A stretch of 64,000 nucleotides of DNA. Source: Chitinophaga fulva. Its GTDB lineage: Bacteria > Bacteroidota > Bacteroidia > Chitinophagales > Chitinophagaceae. Location of the stretch: assembly GCF_012927205.1 (NCBI RefSeq), contig NZ_JABBGC010000004.1, positions 1,094,485 through 1,158,484 on the forward strand, given 5' to 3'. Under the pieces are notes generated by a model that saw nothing but the letters and a program-made list of their open reading frames with translations, was not told where the DNA came from and did not search any database. Shown in pieces: positions 36,192 to 43,715 of this stretch; position 1 is the stretch's first letter, and every line of letters starts with the position of its first letter. Made by a program: the position numbers and the translations under genes.

Positions 36192-38381
36192 ATGATGACC
36201 ATGAAATCATTGCTATATTTTTTATGCGGGCTGCTGTTGTTGACAGCCTGTAAAAGAAACCGGGACGAAGGGATGGACATACCGCCTTCCATCAGCTCTT
36301 TCTGGCCTAACAGTGGTAAGGCCGGTACTATCGTTACGATTAACGGTGCTGGTTTTAAGCGGAAAGACAACGAGGTGACCTTTAACGGAACAGCAGCTAC
36401 CGTGCTGGATGTAAACGATACGGTGATGACCGTATTAGCGCCGGCAAGTGGCAGCAGTGGCAAGCTGTCTGTCAAAACCAATGGCAAAGAATTACAGGCA
36501 GGTACCTATACTTATCAGAACCTGAGCATGCGTGGCGCCAACCCGCTCAACGGTCCGGCCGGTACCAATGTGGTGATCGTCGGAGAAGGCTTCAGCAGTA
36601 TCAATGCGCCGGCTAAAGTGCTGGTCAACGGAAAAGAAGCGACTATCACTTCCGTGAATGACACCACGTTGATAGCTTCCGTACCTGTATCTGCTGGTAG
36701 CGGCGCCATCAAGGTAGTAGTGGATGGAAAAGAAGTGACAGGTCCCGCATTCTTGTTTCAGGATATCAGCAAAATCAAACCGCTGAAAGGCGGTAAGGGC
36801 ACACAGGTGACCATCACCGGGGAAGGTTTTAATATCGCGACAGCCAATAATACCGTTGCTTTTAATGGAGTAGCCGGTACCGTGATCAGCGCTACCGCCA
36901 CACAGTTGGTAGTAGCTACACCCGATGATGTAGCTACCGGTCCGCTGACAGTTACCATCAACGGACAAAAAACAGTTGGCCCCGTATTCACCGTGATTCC
37001 TCCTCCCGTACTGGCTACGGTAGCACCTTTGAGCGGTCCTGCCGGCAAAGACGTGACTATTACCGGCGTCAATTTTAGCGGTGTATTAGATGAAAATAAT
37101 GTGACTTTTAACGGTGTTGCCGGTGTTGTTAAACAGGCTTCAGATAAGGAGCTGATAGTAACCATCCCGGCAGGGGCAGGTACCGGAAATATGAAAGTAT
37201 GGGTCAATGGGCAGGAGACCGGCGGCCCTCAGTTTAAGGAGCAGAACCTGGGCGTAGTAAGCCTTTTGCCGGATAATGGACTGGCTGGTACAACCGTTAC
37301 CGTTACAGGTATAGGCTTCAGTGCCAATCCTGCGGATAACATCGTTACGTTCAACGGGGTGACCGCCAATGTGGTGAGCGCGACCGCCACTACGCTGGAA
37401 GTAGTAGCGCCGGTCAATGTGACTACCGGCACAGTAAATGTGAAAGTGAGCAGCCTGGATGCTATCGGGCCTGTATTTAAACGTGCCGGTGTGATGACCC
37501 TGGCAGGCGGCCCTGGTACCGGCATGTTTGCAGGCGCCACCGGGCTGACAGGCGACCGGAATGGCAACCTGTATTTTCTGCAGGGACAACAGGTAAAGAA
37601 ACTATCACCCGATGGCACGGTGAGCACCTATACCGGTGGTACTGTTAGCGCTCACGTAGATGGTCCGCTGGCAACAGCGCTCTTTCAAAATCCACGAACT
37701 ATCACGGTGGATATCTATGATAACCTGTACGTATTGGATGGTATTGGTCAGCGGAATTATGTCCGTAAAATCACGCCTGCCGGTGATGTCACTACCGCGC
37801 TGACGGTACTGGATAATATATCCGGCGCACTGGCTGTGGACAATAACGGAACTATCTACGTGGGTAAGGTGTATCAGGGAGTATTTAAAAGCGAAAAGAA
37901 CGGATCGCTTACTAAGTTCAGCGGGTTTATCCACACTGTTCCGGATAAAATGGCGGTGGATGCATTGGGCAATCTGTATTATGCGGGTGGTGATTATTAC
38001 AATCCGTTTGTGGTGGTGGTGCCAACATCCGGTCTGAACAGGGTTCTTGCCGGAAGCTTGTTTGATGTCGGTTTTGTGGATGGTGATGGCAGTATGGCCC
38101 GTCTCGGCAGCCCGTTGTGCGTGATGATGGATCCTACCAGTGGCAACATCTTTTTTGTGGATAACATGAACATGTCCATAAGGTATGTCACGCCTTCCGG
38201 TACGGTGAAAACAGTCACCGGTGCAGGTGGTACCTTTGAATCCTTCAAATCGGGGTATAAAGACGGCACACTTACAGAAGCCTTGTTCAAAAGCATGAAC
38301 GGTATTCATGTGGACAGGAACGGAAGCATTTTTGTGCTGGACCAGAGTAATAATGCTGTCAGAAAGATATTCCTGAAGTAA
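36192..38381 (+). CDS. Surface lipoprotein with five IPT/TIG domains and an NHL-type beta-propeller
   Basis: Predicted lipoprotein of 729 aa, last gene of the run, starting 2 nt after the receptor. The lipobox is LLLLTAC. Five tandem immunoglobulin-like IPT/TIG domains of about 80 aa fill residues 30-435, each with a PxSGPAGT-V-I-G-GF turn and a VTFNG-A strand. The C-terminal half (about 440-729) has NHL-repeat features (LTGDRNGNLYFLQGQQVKKL, MAVDALGNLYYAGG, IHVDRNGSIFVLDQSNNAVRKI) forming a propeller. TIG/NHL lipoproteins are common surface glycan-binding proteins beside SusC/SusD pairs, but no SusD is present here. The start may be the first or third ATG codon. Confidence 0.9.
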   Translation: MMTMKSLLYFLCGLLLLTACKRNRDEGMDIPPSISSFWPNSGKAGTIVTINGAGFKRKDNEVTFNGTAATVLDVNDTVMTVLAPASGSSGKLSVKTNGKELQAGTYTYQNLSMRGANPLNGPAGTNVVIVGEGFSSINAPAKVLVNGKEATITSVNDTTLIASVPVSAGSGAIKVVVDGKEVTGPAFLFQDISKIKPLKGGKGTQVTITGEGFNIATANNTVAFNGVAGTVISATATQLVVATPDDVATGPLTVTINGQKTVGPVFTVIPPPVLATVAPLSGPAGKDVTITGVNFSGVLDENNVTFNGVAGVVKQASDKELIVTIPAGAGTGNMKVWVNGQETGGPQFKEQNLGVVSLLPDNGLAGTTVTVTGIGFSANPADNIVTFNGVTANVVSATATTLEVVAPVNVTTGTVNVKVSSLDAIGPVFKRAGVMTLAGGPGTGMFAGATGLTGDRNGNLYFLQGQQVKKLSPDGTVSTYTGGTVSAHVDGPLATALFQNPRTITVDIYDNLYVLDGIGQRNYVRKITPAGDVTTALTVLDNISGALAVDNNGTIYVGKVYQGVFKSEKNGSLTKFSGFIHTVPDKMAVDALGNLYYAGGDYYNPFVVVVPTSGLNRVLAGSLFDVGFVDGDGSMARLGSPLCVMMDPTSGNIFFVDNMNMSIRYVTPSGTVKTVTGAGGTFESFKSGYKDGTLTEALFKSMNGIHVDRNGSIFVLDQSNNAVRKIFLK

Positions 38382-38403
38382 AAGGGGGTTGTTAAGCATG
38401 AGC

Positions 38404-38434
38404 GCCCTGTTGCCTGGTGGCAGCAGGGCTTTTT
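38404..38434 (+). terminator. Intrinsic terminator closing the fasciclin/TonB run
   Basis: GCCCTGTTGCC (38404-38414) pairs with GGCAGCAGGGC (38419-38429), with one G-T pair and a TGGT loop, followed by TTTTT. It lies 22 nt after the stop of the TIG/NHL gene. Confidence 0.88.
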
Positions 38435-38521
38435 AGATTTAATCCAGGCTGTTTAGATCTGGAAATAACTTTCCAAACAATTCTGCTTCCCGGCTGTTAA
38501 CATAGCATAAAACGTTATAGT

Positions 38522-38983
38522 ATGAAACACATCATTCTCCTGTTGCTGCTATGGAGTGCCGGCATGACGGCCGTTTATTCACAGGAAAAAGAGCTGAAAC
38601 CATTTCCTAAAGCCTGGAAAGGGGTGGAGCGCTTTGTGATCCAATTGCCCGCCAAAGATGCGGAAGACAATTACCAGGTGGAAATTATGGCTGGTAAAAC
38701 GATGAAAGTAGATTGTAACCATCATGGATTGATTGGCAGTTGGGCCGCCAAAGATGTAAAAGGTTGGGGCTACACTTATTATCAGTATACCTCCGCCGGT
38801 AAGATAAGGTCTACGCTGATGGCTTGCCCTGATAAAACATTGCAGGATAAATTTATTGCTGATACCAAACTGGTACGGTACAACAGCAAATTACCGATTG
38901 TAGTGTACGTGCCTAAAGGGTTCTCTGTAAAATACAAAATATGGGAAAGAGGCAACCAGGAGATGGATGCTGAAATCAAGTAG
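38522..38983 (+). CDS. eco: Ecotin-type serine protease inhibitor
   Basis: Exported protease inhibitor of 153 aa. A signal peptide ends near Gln21. The mature part matches ecotin throughout: AWKGVERFVIQLP, VDCNHHG, GWGYTYYQYT, STLMACPD, VRYNSKLPIVVYVP and VKYKIWE. The cysteines that form the ecotin disulfide are Cys65 and Cys102. Aligning the reactive loop with the E. coli protein (STMMACPD) places Leu99 at P1 and Met100 at P1', where E. coli has Met-Met. Ecotins inhibit trypsin-fold proteases as dimers in the periplasm. The gene stands between the terminator of the preceding run and a convergent terminator, so it is probably a single-gene transcript. Confidence 0.93.
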   Translation: MKHIILLLLLWSAGMTAVYSQEKELKPFPKAWKGVERFVIQLPAKDAEDNYQVEIMAGKTMKVDCNHHGLIGSWAAKDVKGWGYTYYQYTSAGKIRSTLMACPDKTLQDKFIADTKLVRYNSKLPIVVYVPKGFSVKYKIWERGNQEMDAEIK

Positions 38984-38991
38984 ATTTCGAT

Positions 38992-39013
38992 ATTTAGTTA
39001 TTTTGATATTTAG
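38992..39013 (+). repeat. AT-rich 22-nt repeat, locus A
   Basis: The element ATTTAGTTATTTTGATATTTAG differs from 59557-59578 by two A/G changes. A weaker inverted copy follows the hairpin at about 39062-39085. Confidence 0.55.
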
Positions 39014-39020
39014 AAATTTA

Positions 39021-39061
39021 AAAAGCGGCGGAGGTCATATTTTATGATCTCCGCCGCTTTT
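39021..39061. terminator. Long bidirectional terminator hairpin
   Basis: Arms 39021-39038 and 39044-39061 are complementary over 18 bp apart from one mismatch, with a GC-rich GCGGCGGAG core, A-run before and T-run after. It separates ecotin (plus) from the GH43 gene (minus) and can end both transcripts. Confidence 0.9.
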
Positions 39062-39091
39062 AAATAATCAAATAACCAAATAGGAAAATGG

Positions 39092-40849
39092 CTAAATTTT
39101 AATGGGCGCCGTCCGGGCAGATACTCCATTCTCATTAATCGCCTCAATACTGTAGTAGTACGGCAGCTCTTTGTCCATTCCTTTGAAGAAATAGTCATTG
39201 GCATTATGTACCATGATGCAGTTGTACAGCTTGTCCGGTGCAATGCCGAAATAGATATTGTAGGCATAGGCATTGTCTACAGGCTGCCATTTGATCCAGG
39301 CGCTGCGTTTATCCTTTTCCGTGCGAAGCACCATAAACGATTTTACCGAATCAGGCGCTGGTCCGTTGCCTTTGCCGAATACGCGTAATCCGCTGATGGC
39401 GAATTTACCGCCAGGCATGTGAACGTTTACCAGTTTGATGTACCGGGCTTTTACCGGATGAGGGAGTGCTACATAATCATGCGGCACATCGGTGCGGTTG
39501 TTGCTTTTATCGACAAGCGGCTGCCATTTTTTTCCATCCAATGAATAATAGACCAGGTATTGGTGGTAGATGTCGGTCTGTTTGCCCAGAAAAGGTGCAT
39601 CCTGATCGGCATAGTTGATTTGTATGGCATGGACGGTGCTGACTTCTCCGAGGTCGCTTTGAATCCACTCGCCTTTGTTGCCGGTGGCGGCGCTCCAGTA
39701 GGTTTTGATATTTTCATCTACGGCGTTGTTGGAGAGATACCCGCCCAGCGTGGAGGAAACAGTCACCGGTTTGTTGTAGTTCAACAACATCCATCCGGTG
39801 AAGGAGCGGCTGTCGGCTTCAAAAGAGCGGGTGTTGCTGCCTCTGTTGAGATAATGTGGGTAGTCGCCGAAGGCAGTGTTGCAATACAGTACATCATCTT
39901 TATCAAAACCGGCGGGCCAGAAACCGAGTCTTCTTTCAAAACTGTTTTTTACAGAGATGACCATCGTGGAGACATGCCACCAGTTGCCCTTGTTGTCCTG
40001 GAAAGTGCTGCCATGGCCTGCGCCACGGGCGAAGCCACCGGGTTTGAAGGAGAATGGGTTGTGAGCTTGTGGTGTAAAAGGCCCCAGTGGACCATCGGAA
40101 ACCACCACGCCATCGGCGTAACCGCTGAACTCTGTGCCTGGTGCGCCGTATTGCAGGTAATATTTTCCGTTGTGTTTGGTCATCCAGGCGCCTTCAATAA
40201 ACGGGTCGAGGAAGGTATTATCCATATATTCCCCGAAACGCTGCCAGCCATAGCGCTGATCTTCGAGCAGATACAGTTCTTTCCGTGCGCCTTTCAGTTG
40301 TAATGTTTTGCGGTCCACTTCCCCGCCGTACACCGGGTAGCGGTTGCTGCTGCCGTTGTACTGATACAGTTTACCATCGTCGTCAAGGAAAAAGGCGGGG
40401 TCCCAGCCACCGGCCTGAAAGGAATCTACGGCTTCTTTCCACTGGTTGCCTTTGGGATCGGTGCTCATCCAGATGGGGAAATTGCTGCTATAGGTGGAAC
40501 CGAATACCATCATGGTATCGCCCATGACCCATACGGCGGGTGCGCACAGTTCATCGTATACTTTATGCCACGGCTTCAGGAATTTACGCGATACAAAATG
40601 CCACTGGCTGAGGTCCGGGCTCCACCAATAACCCCACTGGTTGGTGGAGAAGAGGTAATAGTCCCCTTTGTAGTTCACGATCACCGGATCGGCGGTAGCC
40701 CGGTGTTTTCCCCATTCGGTAAAATTAGGGATGGGACAATAGCCATAGTCCACATTAACAGGATTGCAATAGGTGGTTTGTTGGGCGTAGGCTGACTGTA
40801 ACAGCAGGCATGACAGCAGCGCTGTCAGTATACGTGGTAAATTCAGCAT
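39092..40849 (-). CDS. Secreted glycoside hydrolase family 43-like enzyme with F5/8C and FnIII-like domains
   Basis: Exported enzyme of 585 aa. A signal peptide ends at SAYAQ. The five-bladed propeller shows the three GH43 acidic positions: Asp54 (ATADPVIVNYKGDYYLF), Asp150 (WDPAFFLDDDGKLY) and Glu219 (IEGAWMTKHNGKYYL). A discoidin (F5/8 type C) carbohydrate-binding module (about 355-490) and a short fibronectin III-like domain (about 500-585) follow. GH43 enzymes mostly act on arabinosyl, xylosyl or galactosyl linkages, but the specificity here is not evident. It starts 6 nt after the GH144-like gene, the last gene of this locus. Confidence 0.85.
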   Translation of the reverse strand: MLNLPRILTALLSCLLLQSAYAQQTTYCNPVNVDYGYCPIPNFTEWGKHRATADPVIVNYKGDYYLFSTNQWGYWWSPDLSQWHFVSRKFLKPWHKVYDELCAPAVWVMGDTMMVFGSTYSSNFPIWMSTDPKGNQWKEAVDSFQAGGWDPAFFLDDDGKLYQYNGSSNRYPVYGGEVDRKTLQLKGARKELYLLEDQRYGWQRFGEYMDNTFLDPFIEGAWMTKHNGKYYLQYGAPGTEFSGYADGVVVSDGPLGPFTPQAHNPFSFKPGGFARGAGHGSTFQDNKGNWWHVSTMVISVKNSFERRLGFWPAGFDKDDVLYCNTAFGDYPHYLNRGSNTRSFEADSRSFTGWMLLNYNKPVTVSSTLGGYLSNNAVDENIKTYWSAATGNKGEWIQSDLGEVSTVHAIQINYADQDAPFLGKQTDIYHQYLVYYSLDGKKWQPLVDKSNNRTDVPHDYVALPHPVKARYIKLVNVHMPGGKFAISGLRVFGKGNGPAPDSVKSFMVLRTEKDKRSAWIKWQPVDNAYAYNIYFGIAPDKLYNCIMVHNANDYFFKGMDKELPYYYSIEAINENGVSARTAPIKI

Positions 40850-40855
40850 GACTTG

Positions 40856-42196
40856 TTATTTCAGATGCGGACTGTTGAAGTCCAGTTTCTTTAATCCTGT
40901 TTGCACTTCCGGGCAACTCATAAACAGCTTCCATAATAGCCCGCTGCGATAGTTCTCTATCATTCCCACAATAGGGCCCTGATCGATGGCAAGGTGGGAG
41001 GTGGCGTACCATTGCTGCGTTTCATTGAAAGCATCGGTAAAACCGTATTCACTCCAGATTTTATTGCCCAATTGATAGTAGAAGTGTTTGAGTGCCTGCA
41101 TGGAATATTCCGGCGTATAAGGGAAGGCGGACAAAGCGGCGGTAGGTGTGATGGTGCCGTGATCATTCTCCGGGGAGTGGGCATCGTAGCCGTTATACGT
41201 GTCGCTGGCGGTAAGGCCCCAGGCGTTAGCGCCATAACCTTTGAAACCTTTCGGGTTTTGCACGCAATACTCGCGGTTAATGAGCGTATGGTTTTTATTT
41301 TGTTCCCAGTAGTCGGCATAACGGTCTTTTAATCCGTGTGGATCGAGGCCCAGGAAAGAGTAGTGCGTAAAGAACAGTGGTCCGCCGTAATCCATTCCCA
41401 GCGGCAGTTTGATACCAAAGTAAGTACGGTCGTTGCGGAAATAGTAGTTGTTGGCCCATCCGTGATGGTATACAGATGCCGGTATGGCATAGGTAGGAGA
41501 GGAGGCGGACAGGATGTAGGTAATCAGGCATTCGTTATATCCCCTGATTTCGTGGTTCATACTCCAGCCGTTGTTGGGGCTCCAGTGCCAGTACAGTACG
41601 TTGCGTCCGTCCTGCGTGTACCAGTTCCATTCTGCTTCTCTCCATGTCCAGTTGATTTTGTTGCGCAGCTCTTCTTCTTTGGGTGTGTTGTGGTCGAAAT
41701 ACTGCCGGGCGGTGAGCAGTCCTTCAAAGAGGAAGGATGTTTCCACGATATCGCCGCCATCATCTTTACGGCTGAAGGGAATCGTTTTGCCGGTGGCGCC
41801 GTTGAGCCAGTGGGGGAATATACCGTGATAATGGTCGGCTTTCCGGAGGAAGTCGATCATTTTGAGCAGCCGCTCTACTGCCGCGTCGCGGGTGATCCAG
41901 CCTCTTTCGGTAGCGACTACAATGGCCATCACACCGAAGCCGGTGCCGCCGGTGGTCACTACTTCATCACCATAGTCGAATGATTTGTTGCTGCGTTCGC
42001 GCGCCATTCCCGAAACCGGATGGGCGAAGTCCCAGAAGTAACGGAAGGTTTGTTTTTGAACAAGGTCCAGCAGGGCGCTGTCGCTCAGGTTTTGCCGGAT
42101 CTGCAGATCGGCTTTGATGGATTGTTGTTTTACCTGCGCCTGCCCGCCAAAGGCGAGCAGGCATATCAGGCATATGATCGTTGTGAGTTGTTTCAT
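40856..42196 (-). CDS. GH144-like glucanase (glucoamylase-family protein)
   Basis: Exported enzyme of 446 aa with an (alpha/alpha)6-barrel look. A signal peptide ends at FGGQAQ. The family hallmarks are FRYFWDFAHPVSGMARERSN, TTGGTGFGVMAI, IVETSFLFEGLL and NEIRGYNECLI-like sequence. Asp145, Asp149 and Glu152 have the D-x3-D-x2-E spacing I recall for the acidic residues of the endo-beta-1,2-glucanase of Chitinophaga pinensis (GH144). On that basis beta-1,2-glucan is a candidate substrate, but the broader family is not all characterised. The gene starts 17 nt after susD and precedes the GH43 gene by 6 nt, as one transcript. Confidence 0.82.
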   Translation of the reverse strand: MKQLTTIICLICLLAFGGQAQVKQQSIKADLQIRQNLSDSALLDLVQKQTFRYFWDFAHPVSGMARERSNKSFDYGDEVVTTGGTGFGVMAIVVATERGWITRDAAVERLLKMIDFLRKADHYHGIFPHWLNGATGKTIPFSRKDDGGDIVETSFLFEGLLTARQYFDHNTPKEEELRNKINWTWREAEWNWYTQDGRNVLYWHWSPNNGWSMNHEIRGYNECLITYILSASSPTYAIPASVYHHGWANNYYFRNDRTYFGIKLPLGMDYGGPLFFTHYSFLGLDPHGLKDRYADYWEQNKNHTLINREYCVQNPKGFKGYGANAWGLTASDTYNGYDAHSPENDHGTITPTAALSAFPYTPEYSMQALKHFYYQLGNKIWSEYGFTDAFNETQQWYATSHLAIDQGPIVGMIENYRSGLLWKLFMSCPEVQTGLKKLDFNSPHLK

Positions 42197-42213
42197 AGCA
42201 TCCAGCCAATTGT

Positions 42214-43707
42214 TTAGTAACCAGGGTTCTGTGTCAGTTTGTTGGCACTGAGGTCAATTTCTACCTGTGGGATAGGCATCAGTTCATTTTTGCCTGCTTT
42301 GAAGCCTAGTGGTCCGAAGATCTGTGGCGCTCTGCCCTGACGGATAACATCAAAGAAGCGGTCACGCTCCATCGCCAGTTCTATTTGTCTTTCGTGATAG
42401 ATAGCGAGGCGGAGCTGCGCCTGGTCAGTGGTGGTCACATCCGGCAGGATGGCGTTGTTGCCAGCGCGGGCACGGGCCCTTACTGCGTTGAGGGAGCTGA
42501 GCGCCTGACCGCTGTTGCCCAGTTCATTGGCCGCTTCTGCGTTCATCAGCAGTACTTCGGCATAACGGATCACGCGTACGTTCTGATCGGCGCCTTCGTT
42601 ATAGCCGTCGCGGAACAGGCCAAACGGCACATATGACTTGTAGTTGAAACGACGGTTGATACCTACGTTTCTGATGCTGTCACCTTCAGCGTTTATAGTG
42701 CCTCTAAACAGGATGGTCGCGTTTTTACGGGGATCACCAGGTTCGTAGGCATCCACCAGTGCCTGGGTGGGGGTATTGAAGCCCCATCCGCCGCCTTGCT
42801 GGCTTTTTACGCCTTGTATCTGGGAGTACTGGGAGTTGGAAGCGTCTTTGTTACCGGGGATGATCTGGCATTGTATTTCAAAGACAGATTCCACGGAGTT
42901 TTCGTTTGCGATGCGGAACAGTTTTTCGTAGTCCGGGAAGAGGCTGTAGCCCAGGCCCATTACCTGGTTGGTATAGGTGAGCATGTCCTGCCATTTCTTC
43001 TGGTACATGGCTACCTTGGCGTGTAAGGCCAGGGCTGCGCCTTTGGTGGCGCGTCCTGCATCTTTGGCCGGATAAGTGGCGGGCAGTACGGCAGTGGCTT
43101 CATTCAGGTCTTTTTCGATGGCTGCCCATACTTCTGCTTTGGAGGTACGCGGCAGGTTATATTCTTCCGGGCCTTTCGGAGTATGAAGCCGCAGCGGAAT
43201 ATCGCCATAGGCACGCACCAGCCGGAAGTAGGCATAGGCACGGACAAATTTGGCTTCTGCCAGGTAGCGGTTTTTCAGCGCATCGTCCATCTGGATCTTC
43301 GGTACGCTGTCCAGCACCTGGTTACAGAGGTTGACTTCCTGATATTGACCCTTCCAGAAGTCAGCCACCTGGCCGTCTGAAGCAGTTACCGTAAAGTTGT
43401 CGAAGTTGTTGAAGAAGCTGGCATCATTGGGATCGCTGCCTTTCTCGGTTTCTTCGGACCCCAGATCTTCCACGGCCAGCGCCGCAAAAGCTACCTGGCG
43501 CCATTCGTGCAGGTTGGCATAGATGGCGTTTACTGCTTTGGTAGCATCGGCTTCTGTTTTCCAGAATTCCTCCGCGGGTTGTTGTCCCTGTGGGGGCACA
43601 TCGAGAAAACCTTTTCCGCAGCCGGCGGTAATGGCCAGCAGCACCGGCAGTGCATAGCCGGCAATACGTTTTATATGTAGTGTGTGGTTTCTTTTCATGG
43701 TCGTCAT
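42214..43707 (-). CDS. SusD/RagB-family surface glycan-binding lipoprotein
   Basis: Complete outer-membrane lipoprotein of 497 aa. The lipobox is ITAGC, followed by GKGFLDVPPQ. SusD features include AVNAIYANLHEW, KFVRAYAYFRLVRAYGDIPL, VRVIRYAEVLLMNAEAANE, LNAVRARA and the final MPIPQVEIDLSANKLTQNPGY. The RYAEVLLMNAEA helix and the terminal NPGY are typical. It lies 8 nt after susC and forms the lid over the SusC channel. The start may be 43707 or the ATG three codons later; both give an intact signal peptide. Confidence 0.95.
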   Translation of the reverse strand: MTTMKRNHTLHIKRIAGYALPVLLAITAGCGKGFLDVPPQGQQPAEEFWKTEADATKAVNAIYANLHEWRQVAFAALAVEDLGSEETEKGSDPNDASFFNNFDNFTVTASDGQVADFWKGQYQEVNLCNQVLDSVPKIQMDDALKNRYLAEAKFVRAYAYFRLVRAYGDIPLRLHTPKGPEEYNLPRTSKAEVWAAIEKDLNEATAVLPATYPAKDAGRATKGAALALHAKVAMYQKKWQDMLTYTNQVMGLGYSLFPDYEKLFRIANENSVESVFEIQCQIIPGNKDASNSQYSQIQGVKSQQGGGWGFNTPTQALVDAYEPGDPRKNATILFRGTINAEGDSIRNVGINRRFNYKSYVPFGLFRDGYNEGADQNVRVIRYAEVLLMNAEAANELGNSGQALSSLNAVRARARAGNNAILPDVTTTDQAQLRLAIYHERQIELAMERDRFFDVIRQGRAPQIFGPLGFKAGKNELMPIPQVEIDLSANKLTQNPGY

Positions 43708-43715
43708 CGTTTAAG

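Noticed and set aside
36270..37500. DNA tandem repeat region
   Set aside because: The periodicity comes from the five TIG protein domains. Nucleotide copies are diverged and need no separate repeat annotation.
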